From NCBI GenBank assembly GCA_947381875.1, contig CANCXY010000240.1:1-5149 (forward strand): a stretch of DNA of 5,149 bases, given 5' to 3'. The translations under genes were made by a program, and so were the position numbers. This document shows positions 1-4,356 of this stretch, piece after piece; within the stretch, counting starts at the first letter, position 1; the number at the start of each line of letters is the position of its first letter. The stretch is from an uncultured Clostridia bacterium (GTDB taxonomy: Bacteria > Bacillota > Clostridia > Oscillospirales > Ruminococcaceae). Under the pieces are notes generated by a model. That model saw only the letters and a list, made by a program, of their open reading frames with translations. It searched no databases and was not told the DNA's origin.

Positions 1-1
1 T

Positions 2-49
2 ACGTTCTCTGCCACATGGAAAATTGCCCACAATGACAAAAAGAAATAG
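2..49 (+). CDS. Possible C-terminal tail of a small ORF (holin-like toxin-like?)
   Basis: Only about 15 codons are visible before a TAG at 47-49. The frame reads TFSATWKIAHNDKKK and is cut by the window edge. Two things suggest a real 3' end: the short lysine-rich NDKKK tail, and the downstream layout. The stop lies inside a hairpin arm (45-54), which is followed by a terminator-like stem-loop at 96-122. From memory, small hydrophobic putative holin-like toxin genes (Hol_Tox type) of Bacillota often end in a Lys-rich tail followed by this kind of hairpin. The hydrophobic membrane segment that would prove it lies outside the window, and the visible residues are not especially hydrophobic. It may equally be non-coding. 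The identification is weak. Confidence 0.22.
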   Translation, partial: TFSATWKIAHNDKKK

Positions 50-53
50 CCGC
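37..53 (+). repeat. 17-nt direct repeat, copy 1
   Basis: CAAAAAGAAATAGCCGC at 37-53 recurs exactly at 185-201, 148 bases downstream. In copy 1 it would encode the end of the possible small ORF and the first part of a hairpin arm. In copy 2 the matching frame is closed by a TGA at 177-179, so copy 2 looks like a relic or a chance partial duplication. Confidence 0.6.
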
Positions 54-80
54 CCACCCCTGCAAAAGTTGGCGACTATT
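45..80 (+). other. Imperfect hairpin after the first stop codon
   Basis: AATAGCCGCC (45-54) can pair with GGCGACTATT (71-80) with one mismatch, leaving a 16-nt loop. A competing stem pairs GACTA (74-78) with TAGTC (84-88), extended by GTTG (68-71) with CAAC (90-93). The two folds share bases 74-80 and exclude each other. The function is unknown. It probably belongs to the 3' end of the upstream + strand transcript. Confidence 0.4.
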
Positions 81-95
81 CTTTAGTCTCAACCG

Positions 96-122
96 GGCAC
101 CGTCTGTCGGCAGTGCCTTTTT
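96..122 (+). terminator. Rho-independent terminator-like stem-loop, + strand
   Basis: GGCAC (96-100) pairs with GTGCC (113-117) and is followed directly by TTTTT (118-122). An inner CG/CG pairing is also possible. The stem is short, but the T-run is well placed. It would end transcription arriving from the left edge. Confidence 0.55.
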
Positions 123-184
123 GTTATGCTTTTATTATACCCATCTTTTCCCGCCATGTCAAGCCCCGATTTTTCGTGACAAAA

Positions 185-201
185 CAAAAAGAAATAGCCG
201 C
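185..201 (+). repeat. 17-nt direct repeat, copy 2
   Basis: This is an exact second copy of the 37-53 repeat. It is not followed by the hairpin and T-run seen after copy 1, and no open frame enters it in the copy-1 register. Confidence 0.6.
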
Positions 202-250
202 TTTTCCCTCGCACAAATGCGGCAAACATAGCCGAATATATGCAAAAAGC

Positions 251-285
251 GGCAGAGGCGGACGCTCCGGGCGTCCGCCTCTGCC
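251..285 (-). terminator. Intrinsic terminator of the large secreted-protein gene
   Basis: GGCAGAGGCGGACGC (251-265) and GCGTCCGCCTCTGCC (271-285) form a perfect 15-bp stem with a 5-nt loop. Read on the - strand the stem is followed by GC and TTTTT (complement of 244-248). It lies about 70 bases after the stop of the 712-aa gene. On the + strand there is no T-run after it, so it acts for the - strand. Confidence 0.85.
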
Positions 286-354
286 TTATACCAGCGGCCG
301 ATCTGGAGACCGCTGTCCTCTGTTCGGGGGATAGCCGAATAAAGGAGGCTGAAA

Positions 355-2493
355 TTATTTGGCCCGCTCCTGGGTGATCTGGCCGCTCGCGTTGGTGTAG
401 TACTCTTTGCCGTCCTTGCCGTCGTTCCAGCCCTCTTTCAGCACAAGAGCGCCTTCGTCGTCAAAGAAGTACCGGCCAGCGGGCATATTGTAGGCCGCGT
501 CGCCCGGATGATCCGGGTGCTGGGATGCGGGCAGGGTCTGCGCGCGCCATACGATCAGATAATAGTTATCCGAAATGCGCGTCTGATAGCGCAGGCCACC
601 GTTTGCGCCTTTCATCCAGCCCACAAACGTGATGCCGTCCTGGTCGTACCATGTCTGGCCGGCGTAGTTCGGGCGGATGCGCAGATAGTTTGTCATAACA
701 TAGCATGTGCGCGGGTCGTTCTGGTTGCGGTTCGGGTTCAGGTAGTAGAGGTTGCCATTCATCAGCACATCGCCGTCAGCAGAAATCGACGTGATGCCAG
801 CGGCAGCCTGACCGGCCTTTGTCACCAGTACGCCGTTGTTGTCGAACAGGTAGCGGCGGCCAACACCGTCCGCGCCCTCGATCCAGCACGAACCCTTCGA
901 CAATGTGCCGTCCGCGTTCTTGTGCGTGAAGCTGCCGTTGGAAGCTGTCCAGCCCTCTTTGGTGAACGTGTTGGAAGCGTTTGTGTTGGGGGTGCTGGTG
1001 CTGGGATTGCTCGGTGTTACGGTCGGTGTGGGGGTCGGGGTGGTAGAAGTGGAAGGGGTGGAAGGCGTGACGGGCTTTTTATTGTCGTCAGGCTTCGGGG
1101 CTTCGGTGGTGGCGTCTTCCCAGACAGGAACCAGCGTAGCACCAGCCTCAATGGCATCGCCTTGCTTAATTTTTTCGCTGCCATTGGATAACTTCCAGCC
1201 AGCGAAGTTCTGGGTAACTTTTTTTCCGTTTTTTTCAACTGCCTGAGTGGTGGGATCGGCCTTTGAGTGTTTGAGTTCGCCAATAAACAGAATCACATCA
1301 TTGTTGTCCGAATCCTTTGTCTTTTCGACTAAGCATGTGCCGTTATCGAGCGTCCCAGCTTTGTCTTTATAATCAAATTTTACATTGATAGAAGCAGTGG
1401 TGATCTCTTTATCAACCCACTTTGCATAAAGCGTGGAATCCGTGGTCAATGCAGTATTCGTATATTTGGAGGTAAGGCCTTTGTCTATGTACCAGTCCTC
1501 AACCTTAAACTTGAGAGTAGTATCATATTTGGGAAGCTTTTCCGTATCAATCTTTTTGTCAAGGCCAGTTTCAAAAGAAGTCTGGGGTAGTTCATACTTG
1601 CCGCCATCCAGCGTGACTGTGATTTTGGAATCCTTCACCTGAATGTTTTCAAGGAGGACAAATGGGTCGCTGTCAAGGTAATGGGTGCCGCCCGCAATCC
1701 TACCATATAAAACATAGGTGCCTTTTTCAGTAGCTTTTGCGTTTGCAATGTTATCCTGCCAAGCTGTTTCAGTAACTGCTGCGCCTGCTTTCACTGCTGC
1801 ATACTGCGGCTTAAAACCGGAACCTTTGAGCGTGTCCGCAATTTCCTTGTTAATGTGCATCTCACCTGTGGCAATCGCTACAGATGTAGTTGTATCTGTA
1901 AGTTCAAGGCTCTTTGCCTCTGCCGGTTTCACATTTTTAACAACGATGTCAGCTTTCAATGCCGCCGCTTTTTTTACGGTCACTTTGGGCTTCACTGTTA
2001 CAGAAGTGGCGGAAACACCACTCGCCGCAATGGTAAGGGTATCCTGATAGAACTTGTTTTTCTCGTTAGGCGTACTGTCTTTCAGCGCAACAATCACAAC
2101 AAGGCCTTTTTCGGGCACTTCCTGAGCCCCAGTAAGTTTAGTGGCGTCTTTTACAGTGCCAACTTGCTTTACCTCAAAATGGCCACCACTTACCGCCGAA
2201 ACGGATACCTTTACTTTTTCCTCGCTCTGAGCGGAGGGTTTGTCTTTGACAGGGGCAACCTTGATTGTGAAAGACTTGACAACTTCATCGATCTTATCAC
2301 TATAGGTTACTTCGCCAAAATCAAAATCATAATAGCCATTCGCGTTTCCAGCGGCACCTTCAATGGTGATTTGATGTGTCGGGTCAGTGGTTGGCGTGTC
2401 CCCCTCGCCCTCCGCAAACACCGCAGGCACCATCGACAGCGCCAGCGCCAGCGTGCAGAGCAGCGCCAACCATTTTGCGTACTTGTGTTTCAT
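355..2493 (-). CDS. Secreted multidomain surface protein with InlB-like repeats and C-terminal wall-binding-like repeats
   Basis: The product has 712 aa. Residues 1-27 form a classical signal peptide (Lys-rich start, hydrophobic LALLCTLALALS core, probable cleavage after VFA27). Residues 40-290 are beta-rich, Val/Lys/Thr-rich sequence with no family that I recognise. Residues about 291-361 (VTLDGG start, LYAKWVDK end) match the InlB B-repeat / Flg_new (Listeria-Bacteroides repeat) pattern. Residues 369-459 (FAGW, TLVPVWED) look like a second, diverged unit. Residues 462-507 are a Pro/Thr/Ser linker. Residues 508-712 carry aromatic-Gly repeats (RRYLFDNNGVLVTKAG, GRYFFDDEGALVLKEGW, KEYYTNASGQI) like choline/glucan-binding-type wall-binding repeats. 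No LPXTG or C-terminal membrane segment is present, so attachment, if any, would be non-covalent through the repeats. The ATG is supported by AAGGAGG with 7-nt spacing (2501-2508). The central coding part is visibly more AT-rich than the ends. It is probably monocistronic. An adhesin or wall-associated role is inference. Confidence 0.93.
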   Translation of the reverse strand: MKHKYAKWLALLCTLALALSMVPAVFAEGEGDTPTTDPTHQITIEGAAGNANGYYDFDFGEVTYSDKIDEVVKSFTIKVAPVKDKPSAQSEEKVKVSVSAVSGGHFEVKQVGTVKDATKLTGAQEVPEKGLVVIVALKDSTPNEKNKFYQDTLTIAASGVSATSVTVKPKVTVKKAAALKADIVVKNVKPAEAKSLELTDTTTSVAIATGEMHINKEIADTLKGSGFKPQYAAVKAGAAVTETAWQDNIANAKATEKGTYVLYGRIAGGTHYLDSDPFVLLENIQVKDSKITVTLDGGKYELPQTSFETGLDKKIDTEKLPKYDTTLKFKVEDWYIDKGLTSKYTNTALTTDSTLYAKWVDKEITTASINVKFDYKDKAGTLDNGTCLVEKTKDSDNNDVILFIGELKHSKADPTTQAVEKNGKKVTQNFAGWKLSNGSEKIKQGDAIEAGATLVPVWEDATTEAPKPDDNKKPVTPSTPSTSTTPTPTPTVTPSNPSTSTPNTNASNTFTKEGWTASNGSFTHKNADGTLSKGSCWIEGADGVGRRYLFDNNGVLVTKAGQAAAGITSISADGDVLMNGNLYYLNPNRNQNDPRTCYVMTNYLRIRPNYAGQTWYDQDGITFVGWMKGANGGLRYQTRISDNYYLIVWRAQTLPASQHPDHPGDAAYNMPAGRYFFDDEGALVLKEGWNDGKDGKEYYTNASGQITQERAK

Positions 2494-2702
2494 GCAATCT
2501 TCCTCCTTGACGGATTTTTTTATTTACAACAGTTCGTGCCCGCCGCGTTGGCTGACGCTGTCTGCTGTCTTACAATAAGGGGTATCCTATCCCTGTACCC
2601 GCTCGAAAGGACCCCGCCCAAGCCACAAAATGCCAGGAATTGCTAAAAATCGGCCCGGATGGGGCAGCAAACGCCTCTTTTTGGCGGCTGCCTTCGTCGT
2701 TT
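2494..2702 (-). promoter_or_regulatory. Long 5' leader of the secreted-protein gene
   Basis: If transcription starts about 7 bases after the -10 box (near 2702), the - strand leader is about 209 nt long. It holds a hairpin right at the 5' end (2663-2692: 6 bp plus 4 bp with an AAA bulge) and a second stem-loop (2579-2615: GGGGT/ACCCC and CCT/AGG with a 2-nt bulge). A weak 4-bp stem (GCCC/GGGC, around 2652-2664) is followed on the - strand by CGATTTTT and overlaps the first hairpin, so alternative folding is conceivable. I do not recognise a known riboswitch core. The ribosome binding site is at 2501-2508. Confidence 0.5.
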
Positions 2703-2708
2703 ATCCTT

Positions 2709-2737
2709 ATTATAGAACAATTTGTTTTATATGTCAA
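2709..2737 (-). promoter_or_regulatory. Consensus sigma-A promoter for the secreted-protein gene
   Basis: On the - strand the -35 box TTGACA (2732-2737) is separated by exactly 17 bases from TATAAT (2709-2714). Both boxes match the sigma-70/sigma-A consensus perfectly. Such a strong promoter suggests high expression unless it is repressed. Repeated operator-like boxes in the spacer and just upstream of the -35 fit that idea. Confidence 0.9.
2714..2730. promoter_or_regulatory. Operator-like box A
   Basis: AGAACAATTTGTTTTAT contains the perfect inverted repeat AACAA-T-TTGTT (2716-2726). It fills the spacer between the -10 and -35 boxes of the - strand promoter. Box B at 2739-2755 matches it at 15 of 17 positions. 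Binding here would block RNA polymerase. The divergent XRE protein encoded about 90 bp away is the natural candidate ligand, but this is inference. Confidence 0.6.
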
Positions 2738-2738
2738 G

Positions 2739-2755
2739 AGAACAAAATGTTTTAT
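2739..2755. promoter_or_regulatory. Operator-like box B
   Basis: AGAACAAAATGTTTTAT contains the inverted repeat AACA-AAA-TGTT (2741-2751). It differs from box A at only two central bases and lies 25 bp away, immediately upstream of the -35 box. Two boxes of one orientation, about 2.4 helical turns apart, suggest paired dimers. Confidence 0.6.
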
Positions 2756-2818
2756 GCGCACTTTTTTTAGACATGCCCCTGTACGCTGAAAAACAAATCA
2801 TAGAAAGGAGGATGCCGC

Positions 2819-3031
2819 ATGTACCGCCGGATACGCGACCTTCGCGAGGACGCCGACCTGCTGCAAAAGGACATGGCGGACTACCTGCACTGCACGCAGG
2901 TGAGCTATTCGCACTATGAGCTGGGCAAAAGGGACATCCCAACAGACATATTGATCAAGCTGGCAAAGTTCCACAACACCAGCACTGATTACCTGTTGGG
3001 CCTCACGGATTGCCGGGACCCCTATCCCTGA
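2819..3031 (+). CDS. Small XRE/Cro-type helix-turn-helix regulator
   Basis: The 70-aa product consists of a single HTH_3/XRE DNA-binding domain. Residues 3-9 form helix 1, QKDMADYLH (16-24) is the first HTH helix, and TQVSYSHYELGKRDIP (26-41) is the recognition helix with the family's typical YELGKR-xP ending. ILIKLAKFHNTSTDYLLGLTD (44-64) supplies the last helices and the common DYLLG motif. There is no effector or dimerisation domain beyond this, as is usual for short stand-alone repressors. The start is fixed by AAAGGAGG (2804-2811) with 7-nt spacing. The gene is divergent from the secreted-protein gene, and paired operator-like boxes lie between them. It probably represses that promoter and perhaps its own. 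I could not find a convincing + strand promoter. Confidence 0.9.
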   Translation: MYRRIRDLREDADLLQKDMADYLHCTQVSYSHYELGKRDIPTDILIKLAKFHNTSTDYLLGLTDCRDPYP

Positions 3032-3046
3032 CCGGGTGCGGGGATA
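3023..3046 (+). other. Stem-loop over the XRE stop codon
   Basis: TATCCC (3023-3028) pairs with GGGATA (3041-3046) around a 12-nt loop that contains the TGA. There is no T-run after it, so I do not call it an intrinsic terminator. It could protect the 3' end or be coincidental. Confidence 0.3.
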
Positions 3047-3166
3047 CGGGTGTGGGATAAAAATGCTTGCGGCGCCTTATATTATATATAGGTATTATAA
3101 AGGGGGCGGCGCACCCTCCATGTTCCCGCCGAAATTGCAAATTTTTTGTGACTTGTACGGAAACAC

Positions 3167-3202
3167 TTGCAAAATGCGCTCATATATTATATCATGTATA
3201 AT
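3167..3202 (+). promoter_or_regulatory. Candidate promoter of the acidic-protein gene
   Basis: TTGCAA (3167-3172) is 17 bases from TATCAT (3190-3195), a reasonable -35/-10 pair. A perfect TATAAT at 3197-3202 preceded by TG is an alternative -10 but has no good -35. Either gives a leader of roughly 195-205 nt before the ATG at 3407. The exact start is uncertain. Confidence 0.45.
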
Positions 3203-3204
3203 AT
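3184..3204. repeat. Perfect AT-rich palindrome in the promoter zone
   Basis: ATATTATA (3184-3191) and TATAATAT (3197-3204) are exact inverted repeats around TCATG. The palindrome overlaps both candidate -10 boxes, so it could be an operator. It could also be a by-product of AT-rich composition. Confidence 0.45.
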
Positions 3205-3406
3205 CATCGAATACACGGGGAGGAACCTTTGGGAGCCGCCCAGGCAGCGGAGGGGCTTTCCGCATGTCCCTTTGTCCGCGCGGCGGAGGGACGTGCAAAA
3301 ACGCCTGGTCCTGGGTACGCCTGAAGTCTCCGCGCATTCGCGGGCGTCCGCCGGATGGGCGGAGGGTATTCAATCATTTATCAAAAAGGAAAAGGAGACG
3401 AACAGT

Positions 3407-4105
3407 ATGGGAATTTTACGAGGGCTGGTAGGTCTTGGCGTTGCGGCGGGCACCGCGTTTGCCGCAATGAAGGTAGCGCAGAAGTACGACGAGAACAAAG
3501 CCGCCGACGCCGAAGCGTATGACGCGTCGCACGAGCTGGAATTCAGCGGGGAGCCGGAACAGATGCCCGAACAGGAGCCGCTGGAGGAAGAAAACCCCGT
3601 GGGCGGCGTGATGCAGGACATTGTGCGCGCGGTGGGCGATGTGCTGATCGACGCGGGCGCGAAGGTAAAAGCGGCGGCGCAGAAAGCCGGTGTGGATACC
3701 GACGAGCTGGAAGACGCCCTGCACGGTGCGGGCAGCGCTGTGGCACACGCGGGCGGCGCGGTAGTCGATTATGTGAAGCAGGAGACGCCGGGCGTAGTCG
3801 AGAATGTGCGCGAGGGCGCGCGTGACGTGCTGGCGCATGTAAAGGACGCGGTTTCGGTTGTCTCTTTCAGCTCCGAGGAAGACGAGGACGACGAAGTGGA
3901 CGAGGACAGCGCCGCCGACACTTGGGACGTTGTGTACAACGACGCGCAGCGGGCGGCGGATGAAGCCCAGGAAGCCGCCGACGCGGCCCAGGAGGCGGCG
4001 GACGCGGCGCAGGAAGTTGCCGACGCAGCCCAGGAGGCGGCGGATGCGGCCCTGGAGGCAGTCGAAGCCCTGGAAGAAGACGACGAAGACGAAGATGAGG
4101 ATTAA
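3407..4105 (+). CDS. Acidic Ala-rich protein with hydrophobic N-terminus and heptad repeats
   Basis: The product has 232 aa and no family that I recognise. Residues 1-23 (GILRGLVGLGVAAGTAFAAM) are hydrophobic and Gly/Ala-rich, like a short membrane anchor or a YtxH-type N-terminus, followed by a charged KYDENK stretch. Residues 47-62 are Glu/Pro-rich. Residues 65-150 look like amphipathic helices rich in Ala, Val, Asp and Gly. Residues 156-167 are an acidic run. Residues 183-224 are six consecutive heptads (AADEAQE, AADAAQE x2, VADAAQE, AADAALE, AVEALEE), predicted as a helical coiled coil. The protein ends in EEDDEDEDED. The start at 3407 is chosen because AAAGGAG (3391-3397) precedes it with suitable spacing. 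An in-frame upstream ATG at 3167 would add 80 Arg-rich residues from the leader and has no ribosome binding site. The gene stands alone, with its own leader and terminator. A surface or envelope role is possible but unproven. Confidence 0.85.
   Translation: MGILRGLVGLGVAAGTAFAAMKVAQKYDENKAADAEAYDASHELEFSGEPEQMPEQEPLEEENPVGGVMQDIVRAVGDVLIDAGAKVKAAAQKAGVDTDELEDALHGAGSAVAHAGGAVVDYVKQETPGVVENVREGARDVLAHVKDAVSVVSFSSEEDEDDEVDEDSAADTWDVVYNDAQRAADEAQEAADAAQEAADAAQEVADAAQEAADAALEAVEALEEDDEDEDED
3953..4078 (+). repeat. Six tandem 21-bp heptad-coding units
   Basis: Six 21-bp units in frame with the acidic-protein gene encode the heptads at residues 183-224. The units differ mainly at synonymous positions (GCG/GCC/GCA, GAC/GAT, GAA/GAG). 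This suggests an old internal expansion kept by selection on the protein rather than a fresh slippage tract. The similarity still allows copy-number change between strains. Confidence 0.8.
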
Positions 4106-4119
4106 GGCGAAAATCAAAG

Positions 4120-4144
4120 GGGGCAGGCGCGGCGCGCCTGCCCC
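4120..4144 (+). other. 11-bp GC-rich hairpin after the acidic-protein gene
   Basis: GGGGCAGGCGC (4120-4130) and GCGCCTGCCCC (4134-4144) form a perfect stem with a 3-nt loop, starting 14 bases after the stop codon. No T-run follows, so it is more likely an RNA 3' stabiliser or pause element ahead of the true terminator at 4156-4201. Confidence 0.6.
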
Positions 4145-4155
4145 TCAGCCTGTCG

Positions 4156-4201
4156 AAAAAAGAGCGGCGGCCACCAGGTGGTGGGCGCCGCTCTTTTTTT
4201 T
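4156..4201 (+). terminator. Intrinsic terminator of the acidic-protein gene, bidirectional shape
   Basis: AAAAAAGAGCGGCG (4156-4169) pairs with CGCCGCTCTTTTTT (4186-4199), extended inward by CCACC/GGTGG (4171-4175 with 4180-4184) across one G-G mismatch, with loop AGGT. T continues to 4201. The A-run on the left also makes it a possible terminator on the - strand, although no - strand gene points at it within the window. Confidence 0.9.
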
Positions 4202-4207
4202 GAAACT

Positions 4208-4226
4208 GCGCAAGTCCATCTTGCGC
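4208..4226. repeat. Short inverted repeat after the terminator
   Basis: GCGCAAG (4208-4214) and CTTGCGC (4220-4226) are perfect 7-bp arms around TCCAT. There is no T-run on either side that fits, and the repeat lies upstream of the GntR promoter. The function is unknown. Confidence 0.4.
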
Positions 4227-4277
4227 GCCCGCCCGCGGCCCCTCCACAGACCCACACAAAAAAATTGCAGTTCCCTC

Positions 4278-4306
4278 TTGACAAATGGGTTCATCCGTTG
4301 TATACT
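4278..4306 (+). promoter_or_regulatory. Strong sigma-A promoter of the GntR-ABC operon
   Basis: TTGACA (4278-4283), a 17-bp spacer and TATACT (4301-4306) give a perfect -35 and a 5-of-6 -10 box. The predicted transcription start is around 4312-4314, inside the palindrome at 4306-4325. The resulting leader to the TTG start is about 44 nt. Confidence 0.88.
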
Positions 4307-4325
4307 TCATTACATGAGTAATGAA
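4306..4325. promoter_or_regulatory. Operator-like palindrome at the transcription start
   Basis: TTCATTAC (4306-4313) and GTAATGAA (4318-4325) are perfect 8-bp inverted arms around ATGA. The element starts at the last base of the -10 box and covers the probable +1. An outer pair, GGTTCAT (4288-4294, in the promoter spacer) and ATGAACC (4321-4327), shares the TTCAT core. GntR proteins bind such dyads as dimers, so autorepression by the following gene is the simplest reading. The binding is inferred. Confidence 0.7.
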
Positions 4326-4340
4326 CCAAACAACGCGATG

Positions 4341-4348
4341 GAAAGGAG
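4341..4348 (+). promoter_or_regulatory. Ribosome binding site that sets a TTG start
   Basis: GAAAGGAG at 4341-4348 lies 8 bases before an in-frame TTG at 4357. The only upstream in-frame ATG (4321) has no Shine-Dalgarno sequence, lies within about 10 bases of the predicted +1 and sits inside the operator palindrome. The TTG is therefore the better start. Confidence 0.7.
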
Positions 4349-4356
4349 CGTGTATT

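Larger units (their letters stand above)
1..354. other. Intergenic region holding 3' ends and hairpins, no complete gene
   Basis: I see no complete, well-supported gene here. The region holds the possible tail of a small + strand ORF (to 49), two hairpins ending in a T-run (45-122), an AT-rich stretch (123-200), the terminator of the - strand gene (251-285) and one more 6-bp stem (292-297 with 310-315, loop 298-309). A 73-aa open frame at 113-334 starts inside a terminator T-tract and runs through the 251-285 hairpin, so I do not count it. The motif ATAGCCG occurs four times (46, 194, 228, 331), and twice as part of longer repeats. Confidence 0.6.
3032..3406 (+). other. 375-bp intergenic region with AT-rich promoter zone and structured leader
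   Basis: No gene is supported here. An AT-rich patch (3077-3101), a palindrome (3184-3204) and promoter-like hexamers (3167-3202) are followed by about 200 bases of GC-rich DNA with several stems. These are GTCCC/GGGAC extended to an 8-bp arm with one wobble (about 3262-3295), CGCG/CGCG (3331-3334 with 3339-3342), and TCCGCC/GGCGGA (3347-3352 with 3358-3363). Together they would form a structured 5' leader for the acidic-protein gene. A 131-aa + strand frame crossing the region has Arg/Gly/Pro-rich, non-protein-like composition, lacks a good ribosome binding site and overlaps the next gene, so I reject it. Confidence 0.45.

Noticed and set aside
508..1191. 227-aa open frame on the + strand
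   Set aside because: It lies entirely antisense to the secreted-protein gene, has no ribosome binding site, and its Arg/Val/Gly/Cys-rich sequence looks like a shadow frame.
2569..2761. 63-aa - strand frame upstream of the secreted-protein gene
   Set aside because: Its start lies upstream of the -35 box of the strong - strand promoter, so the main transcript would not include it, and it has no ribosome binding site or domain.
2756..2768. TGCGCA followed by a seven-T run as a + strand terminator
   Set aside because: The palindrome is only 6 bp with no loop and no transcript would enter it from a + strand gene.
3167..3406. 80-residue N-terminal extension of the acidic protein from ATG 3167
   Set aside because: It has no Shine-Dalgarno sequence and starts at or before the candidate promoter. 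Its Arg-rich, non-conserved-looking sequence contrasts with the clear ribosome binding site before ATG 3407.
3036..3431. 131-aa + strand frame in the intergenic region
   Set aside because: It spans the promoter palindrome and leader stems, overlaps the next gene start, and its composition is not protein-like.
3953..4078. CRISPR-like or intergenic tandem repeat
   Set aside because: The 21-bp units are contiguous, in frame and encode protein heptads; there are no spacers.
3416..4117. 233-aa open frame on the - strand
   Set aside because: It is antisense to the acidic-protein gene. The codon bias of the repeats keeps the opposite frame open, and there is no start signal or recognisable domain.
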